NCBI GenBank assembly: GCA_036279355.1
Contig: DASUJH010000060.1
Coordinates: 174,812 to 238,811 of the forward strand
Reading direction: 5' to 3'
DNA: 64,000 nucleotides
DNA from: Gemmatimonadales bacterium
Lineage (GTDB): Bacteria; Gemmatimonadota; Gemmatimonadetes; Gemmatimonadales; GWC2-71-9
Shown: one piece after another, positions 1-9,571 of the stretch
Position numbering within the stretch: position 1 is the first letter of the stretch
Layout of the letters: the number at the start of each line of letters is the position of its first letter
The notes under the pieces: model-generated
Seen by the model: the letters and a program-made list of their open reading frames with translations, nothing else
Databases searched by the model: none
Told to the model about the DNA's origin: nothing
Made by a program: the position numbers and the translations under genes

Positions 1-57
1 GGCCTCGACCATGCCGAGAACTATCGCCACCTTCCGTTCATTGCGGACCTGGAGTGA
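1..57 (+). CDS. hpt: Hypoxanthine phosphoribosyltransferase, C-terminal end (partial)
   Basis: Only the last 18 codons and the TGA stop are in the window; the gene begins upstream. The tail GLDHAENYRHLPFIADLE matches the usual C-terminus of bacterial hypoxanthine/xanthine phosphoribosyltransferases (a GxGLDYAExYRNLPxIG pattern), the purine salvage enzyme that joins hypoxanthine or guanine to PRPP. Its position directly before ftsH is the common tilS-hpt-ftsH order in many bacteria, which supports the call. The fragment is too short to judge the active site. Confidence 0.7.
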   Translation, partial: GLDHAENYRHLPFIADLE

Positions 58-91
58 TGGCTCGACTCGACTCAGAGCTGGATTGACATAG

Positions 92-2080
92 ATGGCAGAC
101 CGACTCCCAACGAGACCCCCGCGACCGAGCTGGGGAAACCTGAGCAAGAACCTCGCCCTGTGGCTGCTGGTGGGGTTACTCGCGCTGGCGCTGTTCCAGA
201 TGATGAGCCGTCAGCGGAGCCCGACTCAGGAGTTCTCCTACACCGAGTTCATCAAGCAGCTCGATGCGGGGAACGTAAAGCAGGTGGAGATCTTCGACGG
301 CAAACGCGTCGAGGGCGACTTCAACGCGCCGGTGGCGCAGGACGGCCGACAGGCGAAGAGCTTCCAGGTACTGCTGCCGATCGCCAACAGCGAGGAGTTG
401 ATCCAGAAGCTCGACAGCGCTGGCGTCGACATCGTGGCGCGCGAGCCCAAGGGCGGCATCACCGCAATTCTCATCGCGGCCCTTCCGTGGATCGTGATCC
501 TCGGCCTCTGGTTCTTCCTGCTGCGGCAACTGCAGGCGGGCGGCAGCCGCGCGTTCGCGTTCGGCAAGTCCAAGGCAAAGCTGCTCGCGGGTGACACGCC
601 CAAGATCACTTTTGCCGACGTGGCCGGCGCGGACGAGGCCAAGGTCGAGCTGCAGGAGATCATCGAGTTCCTGAAGGATCCGCAGAAGTTCACCCGGCTG
701 GGCGGACGCTTGCCTAAGGGCGCGCTGCTCGTGGGGCCCCCCGGTACCGGCAAGACGCTCCTGGCCAAGGCGGCGGCCGGCGAAGCAGGGCGCCCCTTCT
801 TCTCGATGTCCGGGTCCGACTTCGTCGAGATGTTCGTCGGCGTGGGCGCGAGCCGGGTGCGCGACCTCTTCGAGCAGGGCAAGAGCCACGCGCCGTGCAT
901 CATCTTCATCGATGAGATCGACGCAGTGGGCCGGCATCGCGGCGCCGGTCTGGGCGGGGGCCACGACGAGCGGGAGCAGACGCTGAACCAATTGCTGGTC
1001 GAGATGGACGGCTTCGAGTCGAATGAAGGCGTCATTCTCATCGCCGCCACCAACCGGCCCGACGTGCTCGACCCGGCGCTGCTCCGGCCGGGGCGCTTCG
1101 ACCGGCAGATCGTGGTCGACGCGCCCGACGTGCGCGGGCGGGAAGGCATCCTTCGGGTGCACACCCGGAAGATCCCGCTCTCCGCCGACGTGCGGCTCGA
1201 CGTGATCGCCAAGGGCACGCCGGGTATGGCGGGCGCGGACCTCGCCAACCTGGTGAACGAGGCCGCGGTGCTCGCGGCGCGGAAGAACAAGAGCCTGGTC
1301 GACATGATCGATTTCGAGGAGGCGAAGGACAAGGTGATGCTTGGCGTCGAGCGGCGGAGCCTCGTGCTCACCGAAGACGAGCGCCGCCTCACCGCGTATC
1401 ACGAGGCCGGTCACGCCATCGTTGCCCTCAAGACGCCGGGCAGCGACCCGGTGCACAAGGTCACGATCGTGCCGCGCGGCCGCGCCCTCGGCCTCACCGC
1501 TTCGCTCCCCGAGGTCGATCGTCACAACTACACCAAGGAGTGGCTGATCGGCAGTCTCGCGATGTTCTTCGGCGGGCGGGTGGCCGAGGAGCTGGTGTTT
1601 GGCGCCGAAAAGGTGACGACCGGGGCGGGGAACGATATCGAGCGTGCCACTGCGCTCGCCCGCCGGATGGTGACGCAGTTCGGCATGAGCAACGTGGTCG
1701 GTCCGCTTGCGGTGGGCGATAAGGAGCAGGAAATCTTCCTGGGCCGCGAGTTCGCCCAGCGGCGCGAGATCTCGGAGCGCACCGCGCAGATGGTGGACGC
1801 CGAGGTGAAGCGCCTGGTGGACGAGGCGTACGCACGCGCCACCGAAATCCTCTCGGCCAACCGTCCGCTGCTCGACAGCATCGCGCATGCGCTGCTCGAT
1901 CGCGAGACGATCGACCGCGAGGACCTGGACCGCCTCGTGAGAGGCGCGCCGCTTCCGCCGCGGCTCCCGCCGAGCGAGCCGCCATCGCCGGTGCCTGCTG
2001 CCACGGCCCCCAAGCCGGCGCCGCAGCCCTCGCGCGCGCCGATCCTCGGCGCACCGCCGGCCGAACCCGCCGGCGCGTGA
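92..2080 (+). CDS. ftsH: ATP-dependent zinc metalloprotease FtsH
   Basis: Membrane-bound AAA+ protease that degrades misassembled membrane proteins and short-lived regulators. The 662 residues show two N-terminal membrane segments (about 20-38 and 123-146) flanking a periplasmic domain, the Walker A motif GPPGTGKT (215-222), Walker B FIDEID (272-277), the second region of homology around [19 protein letters not shown], and the zinc site HEAGH (437-441). The length is normal; the last roughly 40 residues are a Pro/Ala-rich tail, common in FtsH and probably disordered. ATG start; the TTGACA just before it is too close to act as its own -35 box. It follows hpt and precedes folP. Confidence 0.97.
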   Translation: MADRLPTRPPRPSWGNLSKNLALWLLVGLLALALFQMMSRQRSPTQEFSYTEFIKQLDAGNVKQVEIFDGKRVEGDFNAPVAQDGRQAKSFQVLLPIANSEELIQKLDSAGVDIVAREPKGGITAILIAALPWIVILGLWFFLLRQLQAGGSRAFAFGKSKAKLLAGDTPKITFADVAGADEAKVELQEIIEFLKDPQKFTRLGGRLPKGALLVGPPGTGKTLLAKAAAGEAGRPFFSMSGSDFVEMFVGVGASRVRDLFEQGKSHAPCIIFIDEIDAVGRHRGAGLGGGHDEREQTLNQLLVEMDGFESNEGVILIAATNRPDVLDPALLRPGRFDRQIVVDAPDVRGREGILRVHTRKIPLSADVRLDVIAKGTPGMAGADLANLVNEAAVLAARKNKSLVDMIDFEEAKDKVMLGVERRSLVLTEDERRLTAYHEAGHAIVALKTPGSDPVHKVTIVPRGRALGLTASLPEVDRHNYTKEWLIGSLAMFFGGRVAEELVFGAEKVTTGAGNDIERATALARRMVTQFGMSNVVGPLAVGDKEQEIFLGREFAQRREISERTAQMVDAEVKRLVDEAYARATEILSANRPLLDSIAHALLDRETIDREDLDRLVRGAPLPPRLPPSEPPSPVPAATAPKPAPQPSRAPILGAPPAEPAGA

Positions 2081-2110
2081 GGCGGCGCGTCCGCGGGTGA
2101 GCGCGGGCGT

Positions 2111-3301
2111 GTGAACGTCGTTCCGCTGGCAACCCATTCCGCGCGCGCGGTCGAGACCGCGCTCCGCGCGCACGGATGGGAGCCGGCGCCGGCCGCAACC
2201 GCCGCCGGCGGGATCTTCCCCCTCGCATTCCATCTCACCGCACTGGACCAGGCGACGCTCGAGTCGCTGGTCCGGTTCGCGGGGCAACTCGGCCTTGAGG
2301 TCCTGACCGGCGACGACTGGGCAGTGCTCTCGGGCAGCCGATCCCGGTTGAGCGCCTTGGCGCGCCCGTGGACCGCGCCCGAGGCCCTGCGCGAGCTGAG
2401 CGTGCAGGTCGGGCTCGCCATGCCGCCGGAGCCGGCGAGCCAATGGCTCACCGCGCGCGGGCCGCTCGCGCTCGACGGGCCGGTGCTCGTCGGCATTCTC
2501 AATGTCACACCGGACAGTTTCTCGGACGGCGGCCGGTTTGCCGCGCTCGACGCCGCGCGCGCGCACGCCGAGCGGCTCGTGGCCGAGGGCGCGGCGGTGA
2601 TCGACGTGGGTGGCGAGTCCACCCGGCCCGGCCGCACCGAGAGCGTACGCGAGGCCGAGGAGCGCGCGCGCGTAGTGCCCGTGATCGCCGCGCTGGTGCG
2701 AGACCATCCGGGCGTGCTCGTCTCGGTGGACACCGTCAAGTCCGGCGTGGCACGCGCAGCGCTCGATGCGGGCGCCGCCGTCGTGAACGACGTGACCGCG
2801 TTCCGGCTCGATCCGGCGATGGCCGACGTGGCGGCGGCCGCGCGCGCGGGCGTGGTGCTCATGCACTCGCGCGGCAGCCTGCTCGAGATCGCGTCGTACA
2901 CCCACGCCGAGTATGGCGAAGGCGATGTGGCCGGCGCGGTGCTGCGCGAGCTGGGCGCGGCGGCGGCGGCGGCGGTGGCGCGCGGGGTGGCGCCCGAGTC
3001 GATCGCGCTGGACCCCGGGTTCGGCTTCTCCAAGACGGTCGAGCAAAATATCTTGCTGCTCGATGGGCTTTCGGCGCTCACCGCGCTCGGCCGGCCCATC
3101 CTGGTCGGCCCTTCACGCAAACGTTTCGTCGGCGCCGCGGCGGGGTCCACGGCGGCCCAGGCCCAGCCGGCGGACCGCGACCGCGCCAGCGCTACGCTGT
3201 GCGCGCTCGCCTGGGAGCGCGGCGCGCGGCTCTTCCGGGTCCACGACGTCGCCGCCGCGCGCGAGGCGCTCACCGTCGCACAGGCGGTCGGAGGTTCCTA
3301 G
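2111..3301 (+). CDS. folP: Dihydropteroate synthase with N-terminal extension
   Basis: Condenses 6-hydroxymethyl-dihydropterin pyrophosphate with p-aminobenzoate in folate synthesis. The TIM-barrel begins near residue 120 with GPVLVGILNVTPDSFSDGG (pterin/diphosphate loop, N131), followed by GGESTRPG, SVDTVKSGVARAALDAGA, and the C-terminal GPSRKRFVG. At 396 residues it is about 120 longer than E. coli FolP because of an N-terminal domain with no motif I recognise; similar long forms exist in some delta-proteobacteria and archaea. GTG start. The stop TAG shares its last base with the GTG of the next gene, so the two are probably translationally coupled. Confidence 0.93.
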   Translation: MNVVPLATHSARAVETALRAHGWEPAPAATAAGGIFPLAFHLTALDQATLESLVRFAGQLGLEVLTGDDWAVLSGSRSRLSALARPWTAPEALRELSVQVGLAMPPEPASQWLTARGPLALDGPVLVGILNVTPDSFSDGGRFAALDAARAHAERLVAEGAAVIDVGGESTRPGRTESVREAEERARVVPVIAALVRDHPGVLVSVDTVKSGVARAALDAGAAVVNDVTAFRLDPAMADVAAAARAGVVLMHSRGSLLEIASYTHAEYGEGDVAGAVLRELGAAAAAAVARGVAPESIALDPGFGFSKTVEQNILLLDGLSALTALGRPILVGPSRKRFVGAAAGSTAAQAQPADRDRASATLCALAWERGARLFRVHDVAAAREALTVAQAVGGS

Positions 3302-4080
3302 TGCACCTCGAGCAGATTCCGTTGGCCACGCCCACTTGGCGGGACCTGCTCGAGATTTTGATCGTCGCCGCCGTCCTCTACCGGCTGCTCCGCTTTCTCG
3401 CCGGCACGCGCGCCCTGCAGATCCTCCTCGGCGTGCTGGTCCTCGCCGCGATCTACGCCGCCGCGTTTGCGCTCAAGTTGTCGATGATCACCTACCTCCT
3501 TGGGGTGGTGTTCACCTACGGCGCCTTCGCCGCGCTCGTGGTCTTCCAGCCGGAGCTGCGCCACGCGCTCGCGCGGCTCGGGCAGTCGCGGCTCTTTGCG
3601 CTCTTTGGTGGCCCGCGCGTCGCGGCGGCGGCGGACGAGATCGCGCAGGCGGTGGACCGGTTGAGCCGGAGCGCGACGGGCGCCATCATCGCAATCGAGC
3701 AGGACGGCTCGCTCGAGGAATGGCTCGCCACCGGCACCGCCATGCGGGCCGGGGTGTCGGCCGATCTCCTGGCGAGCATCTTCAGCCCCTACGCGCCGCT
3801 CCACGACGGCGCGGTGATCGTGCGGGGCCACGAGATCGTGGGTGCGGGGTGCATCCTGCCGCTCGCCCAGTACGCCATCGCGGACCGCTCGCTCGGCACC
3901 CGGCATCGCGCGGCCATCGGCCTCTCAGAGGAGAGCGATGCGCTCGTGCTGGTGGTCTCGGAGGAGACGTCCACGATTTCGCTCGCGCGCGGCGGCAAGC
4001 TCGAGCGCGGCTTGAGCGCCGACCGCGTGCGTGAGTTGCTAGCGCCGGCCCGACTGGCCGGCGCGCGCCGGGGCCTCTAG
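3301..4080 (+). CDS. cdaA: Diadenylate cyclase (c-di-AMP synthase), CdaA type
   Basis: Makes cyclic di-AMP from two ATP, a second messenger for potassium, osmotic and cell-wall control. The 259 residues follow the CdaA plan: three N-terminal membrane helices (about 13-33, 38-58, 62-82), a short coiled linker, then the DAC domain with the DGA motif (D169-G-A171, within PLHDGAVIV) and the RHR motif (R201-H-R203, within GTRHRAAIG). The GTG start overlaps the folP stop by one base. folP-cdaA adjacency recurs in several phyla. No CdaR regulator gene follows; the next gene encodes a kinase. Confidence 0.95.
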   Translation: MHLEQIPLATPTWRDLLEILIVAAVLYRLLRFLAGTRALQILLGVLVLAAIYAAAFALKLSMITYLLGVVFTYGAFAALVVFQPELRHALARLGQSRLFALFGGPRVAAAADEIAQAVDRLSRSATGAIIAIEQDGSLEEWLATGTAMRAGVSADLLASIFSPYAPLHDGAVIVRGHEIVGAGCILPLAQYAIADRSLGTRHRAAIGLSEESDALVLVVSEETSTISLARGGKLERGLSADRVRELLAPARLAGARRGL

Positions 4081-4099
4081 TTTTCACCGTCCCTCCTTC

Positions 4100-4103
4100 G
4101 GAG
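4100..4103 (+). promoter_or_regulatory. Shine-Dalgarno-like GGAG supporting an ATA start for the kinase gene
   Basis: GGAG sits six bases before the in-frame ATA at 4110. No ATG, GTG or TTG lies in this frame between the upstream stop (TGA at 4032) and the ATG at 4185, which would be too far inside the kinase domain. This is the best-placed ribosome-binding signal for the family-consistent N-terminus. Confidence 0.45.
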
Positions 4104-4109
4104 TCTCAG

Positions 4110-7100
4110 ATAGACCTCCAGGCGCGGCTGCAAGGTGCCGTCGGCGAGACCTACCGCATCAAGCGCGAGCTGGGCGGCGGCGGGATGAGCCGCGTCTTTC
4201 TCGCGGAAGAGGTCCGCCTCGGGCGCCAGGTGGTGGTGAAGGTGCTGCCGCCCGAGATGGGGGCCGGCGTGAATGCCGAGCGCTTCGAGCGCGAGATCCA
4301 GCTCGCGGCGCGCCTGCAGCACCCGCATATCGTCCCGCTCCTCACCGCCGGGGCAGAGGGCGACCTCCTCTTCTACGTCATGCCGTTCATCGCCGGCGAG
4401 TCGCTCCGGGTGAAGCTCGCCCGCGAGGGTGAGCTGCCGGTGACCGAGGCAGTGCGCATCCTGCGCGAGGTGGTGGACGCGCTGGCGTACGCGCACCGGA
4501 ACGGCGTCGTCCACCGCGACATCAAGCCGGACAACGTGCTGCTCTCCGAGGGGCACGCCGTGGTGACCGACTTCGGCGTGGCCAAGGCGGTAAGCGCCTC
4601 GAGCGGCAGCGGCGGCTCGCTCACGTCGCTCGGTGTGGCGCTCGGGACACCGGCGTACATGGCGCCGGAACAGGCGGCCGCGGACCCCCACGTCGACCAT
4701 CGCGCGGACATCTACGCCATCGGCGCCCTGGCGTACGAGATGCTCGCGGGGCGGCCGCCGTTCACCGCGCCCACGCCGCAGGCGCTCCTGGCCGCGCAGA
4801 TCACGCAGACGGCGGACCCCGTGTCGCGCTTCCGTCCCGCGGTATCCCCCGCGCTCAACGGCCTCATCATGCGCTGCCTGGAGAAGCGCGCGGCGGACCG
4901 CTGGCAGAGCGCGGCCGAGCTGGTGCCGCAGCTCGACGCGATGGCGACGCCGAGCGGCGGAATGGCGCCGACGAGCGCGCAGCCCACGATCTCGGCGGGC
5001 ACCGCGCGCGCCATCCGCCGGGCGCATCCGGCGCGCGTGGCGGTGCTGTTCGCCGTTGCGGCGATTGTGGTGTTCGCGCTCACGTGGCTGCTCGAGCAGC
5101 GGCTTGGGCTTCCGGATTGGGTGCTCTGGGGCGCGGGCGTGCTGCTCGCTTTGGGCCTTCCGATCATGCTGGTGACCGGCGGGCACGAACGGCGCCGCGC
5201 GGTAGCCCGAACCACGCTCGTCTCTCCGCCGCTCGACACCGGCGCGGCCCGCTGGTTCACCTGGCGGAACGCACTGCTCGGCGGGGTCGTGGCGTTCGCC
5301 GGGCTCGCAGTCACCGCCGCCGGCTACACGGCGATGCGGCTCCTCGGCATCGGGCCGGTGGGCACGCTCGTCGCGTCCGGCGTGCTCAAGGATCGCGAGC
5401 GGCTCATCCTCGCCGATTTCGACAACCACGCGAGCGACTCGACGCTCGGCACGTCGCTCACCGAGGCGCTCCGGGTCGATCTCTCCCAGTCACCTACGCT
5501 CCGCCTGGTGGGCAACGCCGAAGTCGCCGACGCGCTGACCCGGATGCAGCGACCGGCCGGCACCCGGCTCGGGGCCGATCTGGCGCGCGAGGTGGCGGAG
5601 CGCGCGGGCGTCAAGGCCGTGTTGATCGGGCAGATCGATCCGGTGGGCGCGGGATACGTGCTATCGGCAAGCCTCATTGGCGCATCGGACGGGCGGGTGC
5701 TGACGGCAGTGCGCGAGACAGCCGACGGGCCCTCCGAGCTGCTCAAGGCGATGGACCGACTGTCGCGGGCGCTGCGCGAGCGGATCGGAGAGTCGCTGGT
5801 GAGCATCCGGTCCAGCCCGCCGCTCGAGTCAGTCACGACCGCATCGCTGCCGGCGCTCCGCAAGTACTCCGAGGCGACGCGCCTCAACTACATGGGTCAG
5901 GACGAAGAAGCGGCGCCACTGCTCGAAGCCGCCATCGCGGCAGACACCGGGTTCGCGATGGCCTATCGGAAGCTCGCCGTCGTGCTCTCCAACATGGGCG
6001 CATCCCGCACCCGGTCGATGGCGGCGGCGACCAGCGCCTTCATCCGCCGCGACCGACTGCCCGAGATCGAGCGCCAGCTCGCGGCCGCGTTTTACTACGA
6101 CCAGGTCGAGTACGATCCTCCGCGGGAGGAGGCGGCCTACCGCGCCGTGCTCACCGTGGACCCCGACAACACCGTCGCGCTGAACAATCTGGGGCTGCTC
6201 CTCAATACGGAGCAGCGCTGGGCGGAGGCGGAGAGTCTCCTGACCCGCGGTCTGCGAATCTCGCCTGACGCGACCTTCCTGAACAATGCGCTGTTCGCGC
6301 AAGTTGGGCAGGGCAACCTCGCCGCCGCCGCGGCTACTGCAGAGCGCGGAGTGCGACAGCTCCCGGCCGGTGCCGCTTCAGCGTACGACCTCAAATGGGG
6401 GCTTGCGCTCGCGCGCCGGGATTATGCGGCCGCGGAACAGATCATGACGGAGGAGCGCCGCGCGCACCCCGCGAGCCCGGCCGTGCAGGTGATGACGAGC
6501 CGCGGGCTCGCGAGGCTGGCGGAGATGCGCGGCCGGCTTGCGGAGGCGGGCCAGCACTGGCGCGACTTCATGGCGGAGAGCGATGCGCGCGGCGAGCCCC
6601 GGGACTACATCTTCGGCGCGGTCCAGCTCGCCATGCTCGACGCGCAATACCGCGGCCGGTCCGACGCAGCGCTGTCAACCGTTCAGGCGGCTCTTGCGCG
6701 CCATCCGCTGGATTCGCTCGCGCCGGTCGACCGGCCGTATCTCGGCCTCGCTCTGATCTACGCCACGGCCGGCAAGCGCGACCTCGCGCGACGCACCCTC
6801 AAAGCGTACGAATCGACCGTACCCGCCGGCGTGCGCCGCGGTGCGCTGCCCCGGCCTCTTGTGTACGGTCGGGTCGCCGAGGCGGAAGGGCGGATGGACG
6901 AGGCTGCGACTTTCTATCGCGAGGCGAGTCGCGAGGGCATCTGTGGCGAATGCGGGCTGTTCGAGCTCGCGAACCTCTACGACCGCCAGGGCGGGAGTGA
7001 CTCGGCGCGCGTCGGGTACGAACGCCTGATCGCGACGCACTCCGTCATCGGCCGGCTGGCCGCGGAGCCCTTCGCGATGGCCGCAGCCTACAAGCGTCTC

Positions 7101-7256
7101 GGCGAGCTGTACGAGGCCAAGGGAAACCGCGCGAAGGCCGCCGATTCTTACCAGCACTTCGTGGATCTCTGGAAGGATGCCGATGCCGAGCTCCAGCCCG
7201 GCGTCAAGGAGGTGCGCAGCCGGCTCGCCCGTCTGGCGCAGGAGCCCGGGACCTGA
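4110..7256 (+). CDS. Membrane-anchored Ser/Thr protein kinase with C-terminal TPR-like repeats
   Basis: Hanks-type kinase of the PknB group; target unknown. With the start at ATA 4110 the protein has 1,048 residues and begins (M)DLQARLQGAVGETYRI, followed by the glycine loop ELGGGGMSRVFL, as typical relatives do. The catalytic Lys is K44 (VVVKVL), the catalytic loop HRDIKPDN starts at H135, the DFG Asp is D154, and GTPAYMAPEQ is the activation-segment end. Hydrophobic segments lie near 310-328, 337-356 and 388-410. The C-terminal half has a region similar to those after kinases in Acidobacteria and Gemmatimonadota, then TPR-like helical repeats. The first conventional start (ATG 4185) would delete the glycine loop, so it is unlikely. 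An ATG-to-ATA sequence error is possible. Confidence 0.88.
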   Translation: MDLQARLQGAVGETYRIKRELGGGGMSRVFLAEEVRLGRQVVVKVLPPEMGAGVNAERFEREIQLAARLQHPHIVPLLTAGAEGDLLFYVMPFIAGESLRVKLAREGELPVTEAVRILREVVDALAYAHRNGVVHRDIKPDNVLLSEGHAVVTDFGVAKAVSASSGSGGSLTSLGVALGTPAYMAPEQAAADPHVDHRADIYAIGALAYEMLAGRPPFTAPTPQALLAAQITQTADPVSRFRPAVSPALNGLIMRCLEKRAADRWQSAAELVPQLDAMATPSGGMAPTSAQPTISAGTARAIRRAHPARVAVLFAVAAIVVFALTWLLEQRLGLPDWVLWGAGVLLALGLPIMLVTGGHERRRAVARTTLVSPPLDTGAARWFTWRNALLGGVVAFAGLAVTAAGYTAMRLLGIGPVGTLVASGVLKDRERLILADFDNHASDSTLGTSLTEALRVDLSQSPTLRLVGNAEVADALTRMQRPAGTRLGADLAREVAERAGVKAVLIGQIDPVGAGYVLSASLIGASDGRVLTAVRETADGPSELLKAMDRLSRALRERIGESLVSIRSSPPLESVTTASLPALRKYSEATRLNYMGQDEEAAPLLEAAIAADTGFAMAYRKLAVVLSNMGASRTRSMAAATSAFIRRDRLPEIERQLAAAFYYDQVEYDPPREEAAYRAVLTVDPDNTVALNNLGLLLNTEQRWAEAESLLTRGLRISPDATFLNNALFAQVGQGNLAAAAATAERGVRQLPAGAASAYDLKWGLALARRDYAAAEQIMTEERRAHPASPAVQVMTSRGLARLAEMRGRLAEAGQHWRDFMAESDARGEPRDYIFGAVQLAMLDAQYRGRSDAALSTVQAALARHPLDSLAPVDRPYLGLALIYATAGKRDLARRTLKAYESTVPAGVRRGALPRPLVYGRVAEAEGRMDEAATFYREASREGICGECGLFELANLYDRQGGSDSARVGYERLIATHSVIGRLAAEPFAMAAAYKRLGELYEAKGNRAKAADSYQHFVDLWKDADAELQPGVKEVRSRLARLAQEPGT

Positions 7257-7288
7257 ACGCGCCTACACCAACCCCAACCCACCCCCCG

Positions 7289-8830
7289 ATGCCCAGGACT
7301 CGTCTGTTCGCCGCGCCGTTGATGTTGCTGGTTCCGTTCCTGTCGCTCGCCGCTCAAGGCGAACCCAAGGACTCTGCCGCGAAGAAGCCGCCCGCCGCGC
7401 CGCCCAGGGCGGAGCAGTGGGTCACAAAACATTCCATCGTGATCGGCGGCAAGACGGTGCCCTACACGGCCACGGCCGGCACGTTGCTGCTGCGCGACGA
7501 CCACGGCGACACCGTCGCGAGCATCGGCTACACCGCCTACACCCGGCAGGACACGAAGGACCCGACCACTCGGCCGATCACCTTCGCCTACAACGGTGGG
7601 CCGGGCTCGGCTTCGCTCTGGCTCCACATGGGCGCGCTCGGCCCGCGGCGCGTCGTGGCGGCGGACGCCGAGGCCACGCCGCCGGCGCCGTACCGGGTGG
7701 TCGACAACGCCTACAGCATCATCGATCGCACCGATCTCGTGATGATCGATCCGGTCGGCACCGGCATCAGCCACGCGGTCGGCAAGAAGAAGAACAAGGA
7801 CTTCTGGGGCGTGGACCCCGACATCGAGTCGGTGAGCGGGTTCATCAAGGAGTACGTGACCGAGAACGGCCGCTGGAATTCGCCCAAGTACCTGCTCGGC
7901 GAGAGCTACGGCACGACCCGCTCGGCCGGCATCGTGGACTACTTGCAGACCCGCGATGGGATGGCCTTCAACGGCGTCACGCTGGTGTCGGTGGCGCTCG
8001 ACCTGGAGGCGATCTTCTCCTGGCCCGGCAACGACCGGCCCTATCCGCTGTTCGTCCCCACCTTCGCCGCGACGAGCTGGTATCATCATGTGCTTCCGTC
8101 GGCGCCGAAGGACGTGCGCCAGCTCATGGCCGACGCGCGCGCGTGGGCGCTGGGCCCCTACGCGGCGGCCCTGCTCCAGGGCGACGCACTCTCGGGCGCC
8201 GCGCGCGACTCGATCGCCGAGCGGCTGCATCAGTTCACCGGGCTCTCCGTCGACTACATCAAGAAGGCCAACCTTCGGGTCACGGAGCCGGAGTACACCC
8301 AGGAGCTGCTGCGCGAGCACCGGGAGACGGTGGGCCGGCTCGATTCCCGCTTTACGGGCGTCACGTTCGACCCCCTGGCGCAGAATGCGGAGTATGACCC
8401 CCAGGCGGCCGCGATCACCGCGGCGTACACCGCGGCATTCCTGGACTACTACCACCGCGAGCTCAACGTTCCCACCGACCGCGATTACGTGGTCACCGCG
8501 TCGGTTTTCCGCGACTGGGACTGGAAGCACCGGCTGCCGGACGGCCAGTTCCAGCCGATGGTCAACACCGGCCCGGACCTGGCCCACGCGCTCGGTTACA
8601 ATCCGAACCTGCGCGTGCTGGTGCTCAATGGGCTCTACGACCTCGCGACCCCGCCGCTCGCGACCGAGTACATGATGGCGCACCTGGGCCTCGCCCCGTC
8701 GCTGCAGTCGCACATTTCGATGAAGTACTTCGAGGCCGGGCACATGATGTACCTCAACGAGGGGTCGCTCAAGCAGCTCAAGGCGGACGAGGCGGCGTTC
8801 ATCGATGCAACCGACCGGATCGGGGGGTGA
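7289..8830 (+). CDS. Secreted S10-family serine carboxypeptidase
   Basis: Peptidase of the carboxypeptidase Y family, probably periplasmic or secreted: residues 1-22 form a signal peptide ending LSLAAQG. The alpha/beta-hydrolase triad is visible as S206 in GESYGTTRSAG, D451 in LNGLYDLATPP and H485 in EAGHMMYLNEG; the S10 hallmarks FAYNGGPGSASLWLHMGALGP and IDPVGTGIS near the N-terminus build the substrate and oxyanion region. The 513 residues fit bacterial S10 members. It stands alone, 32 bases after the kinase gene, with no obvious partner, and likely serves peptide scavenging. The exact specificity cannot be read from sequence. Confidence 0.92.
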   Translation: MPRTRLFAAPLMLLVPFLSLAAQGEPKDSAAKKPPAAPPRAEQWVTKHSIVIGGKTVPYTATAGTLLLRDDHGDTVASIGYTAYTRQDTKDPTTRPITFAYNGGPGSASLWLHMGALGPRRVVAADAEATPPAPYRVVDNAYSIIDRTDLVMIDPVGTGISHAVGKKKNKDFWGVDPDIESVSGFIKEYVTENGRWNSPKYLLGESYGTTRSAGIVDYLQTRDGMAFNGVTLVSVALDLEAIFSWPGNDRPYPLFVPTFAATSWYHHVLPSAPKDVRQLMADARAWALGPYAAALLQGDALSGAARDSIAERLHQFTGLSVDYIKKANLRVTEPEYTQELLREHRETVGRLDSRFTGVTFDPLAQNAEYDPQAAAITAAYTAAFLDYYHRELNVPTDRDYVVTASVFRDWDWKHRLPDGQFQPMVNTGPDLAHALGYNPNLRVLVLNGLYDLATPPLATEYMMAHLGLAPSLQSHISMKYFEAGHMMYLNEGSLKQLKADEAAFIDATDRIGG

Positions 8831-8847
8831 GCACCCGCTTCCGCCGC

Positions 8848-8876
8848 TTTTGTTGCGCCCCACCCGCCCCTACATT
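8848..8876 (+). promoter_or_regulatory. Putative promoter of yggS
   Basis: TTTTGT (8848-8853) and TACATT (8871-8876) are separated by 17 bases. The -10-like box ends eight bases before the yggS ATG, so a transcript would be leaderless or nearly so. The same TTTTnG-N17-TACATT arrangement occurs before murC. Inferred from spacing and local AT content in a GC-rich background. Confidence 0.35.
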
Positions 8877-8884
8877 TCGGGGCT

Positions 8885-9571
8885 ATGGCATTCCCGGCGC
8901 TCGCGGAGCGCCTCGGGCACATCCGCGAGACCATCGCGCACCATCAGGCGATTGGCGGCTGGCGGCACCCGGTGGCCATTGTCGCGGTCACCAAGACCCA
9001 CGGCCCCGAGGCGGTGCGCGCCGCGGGCGCGGCTGGGATCGGTGCCGTGGGCGAGAACCGGGTGCAGGAGGCGTTGGCCAAGCAGGACCAGCTTCGCGAC
9101 CTCGACATCGCCTGGCACCTGATCGGCACGCTGCAGCGGAACAAGGCGCGCCAGGCAGTCGGCCGGTTTGCGCTCATCCAGTCGGTCGATCGGCTGGAGC
9201 TCGCCGAGGAGTTGGCGCGCCGCACGCCTCACGGCACGCGCCAGGCGGTGCTGGTTCAGGTGAATTGCTCGGATGAGCCGCAGAAGGGCGGGGTGGAGCC
9301 CGACGCCCTGCCCGCGCTGCTCGACGCCATGCGTCCGCTTGCCCGGCTCGAGCTGCGTGGGCTCATGACGATGGCGGCGCTCACGGACGACGCGGGCGAG
9401 CAGCGCCGCGCCTTTGCCCGTCTCCGCACGCTTCGCGACGAGGCGGGGCGCGCCGGGCACACGGTACCCGAGCTTTCGATGGGCATGTCGGGTGATTACA
9501 CGGTGGCGGTGGAGGAGGGGGCCACGATGGTTCGATTGGGAACTCTGCTTTTCGGGGAGCGCGGCCGATGA
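8885..9571 (+). CDS. yggS: YggS/PROSC-family pyridoxal phosphate homeostasis protein
   Basis: Small PLP-binding barrel protein (228 residues) of the alanine-racemase fold that buffers pyridoxal phosphate; not an enzyme of known activity. The PLP lysine is K37 in AIVAVTKTHG; further family signatures are GAVGENRVQEA, WHLIGTLQRNKARQAV, ELRGLMTMA and the C-terminal ELSMGMSGDYTVAVEEGATMVRLGTLLFG. Its ATGA overlap with the divIVA-like gene mirrors the yggS-(sepF/divIVA) order seen in many bacteria, where the cluster sits near division genes. Confidence 0.94.
   Translation: MAFPALAERLGHIRETIAHHQAIGGWRHPVAIVAVTKTHGPEAVRAAGAAGIGAVGENRVQEALAKQDQLRDLDIAWHLIGTLQRNKARQAVGRFALIQSVDRLELAEELARRTPHGTRQAVLVQVNCSDEPQKGGVEPDALPALLDAMRPLARLELRGLMTMAALTDDAGEQRRAFARLRTLRDEAGRAGHTVPELSMGMSGDYTVAVEEGATMVRLGTLLFGERGR

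Noticed and set aside
83..88. TTGACA just before ftsH as a -35 box
   Set aside because: It ends three bases before the ATG, so a promoter there would start transcription inside the gene. Chance match.
176..3046. A 956-codon open frame on the minus strand across ftsH and folP, and similar long antisense frames (for example 20676-23552)
   Set aside because: In very GC-rich DNA, antisense frames of strongly biased genes stay open by chance. Their translations are Arg/His/Ala-rich with no motifs, while the + strand genes have clear family signatures.
2368..4080. A folP-cdaA fusion read in the cdaA frame through folP
   Set aside because: The part before 3301 is the wrong frame of folP and is Arg-rich noise. 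GTG 3301 overlapping the folP stop gives a normal CdaA.
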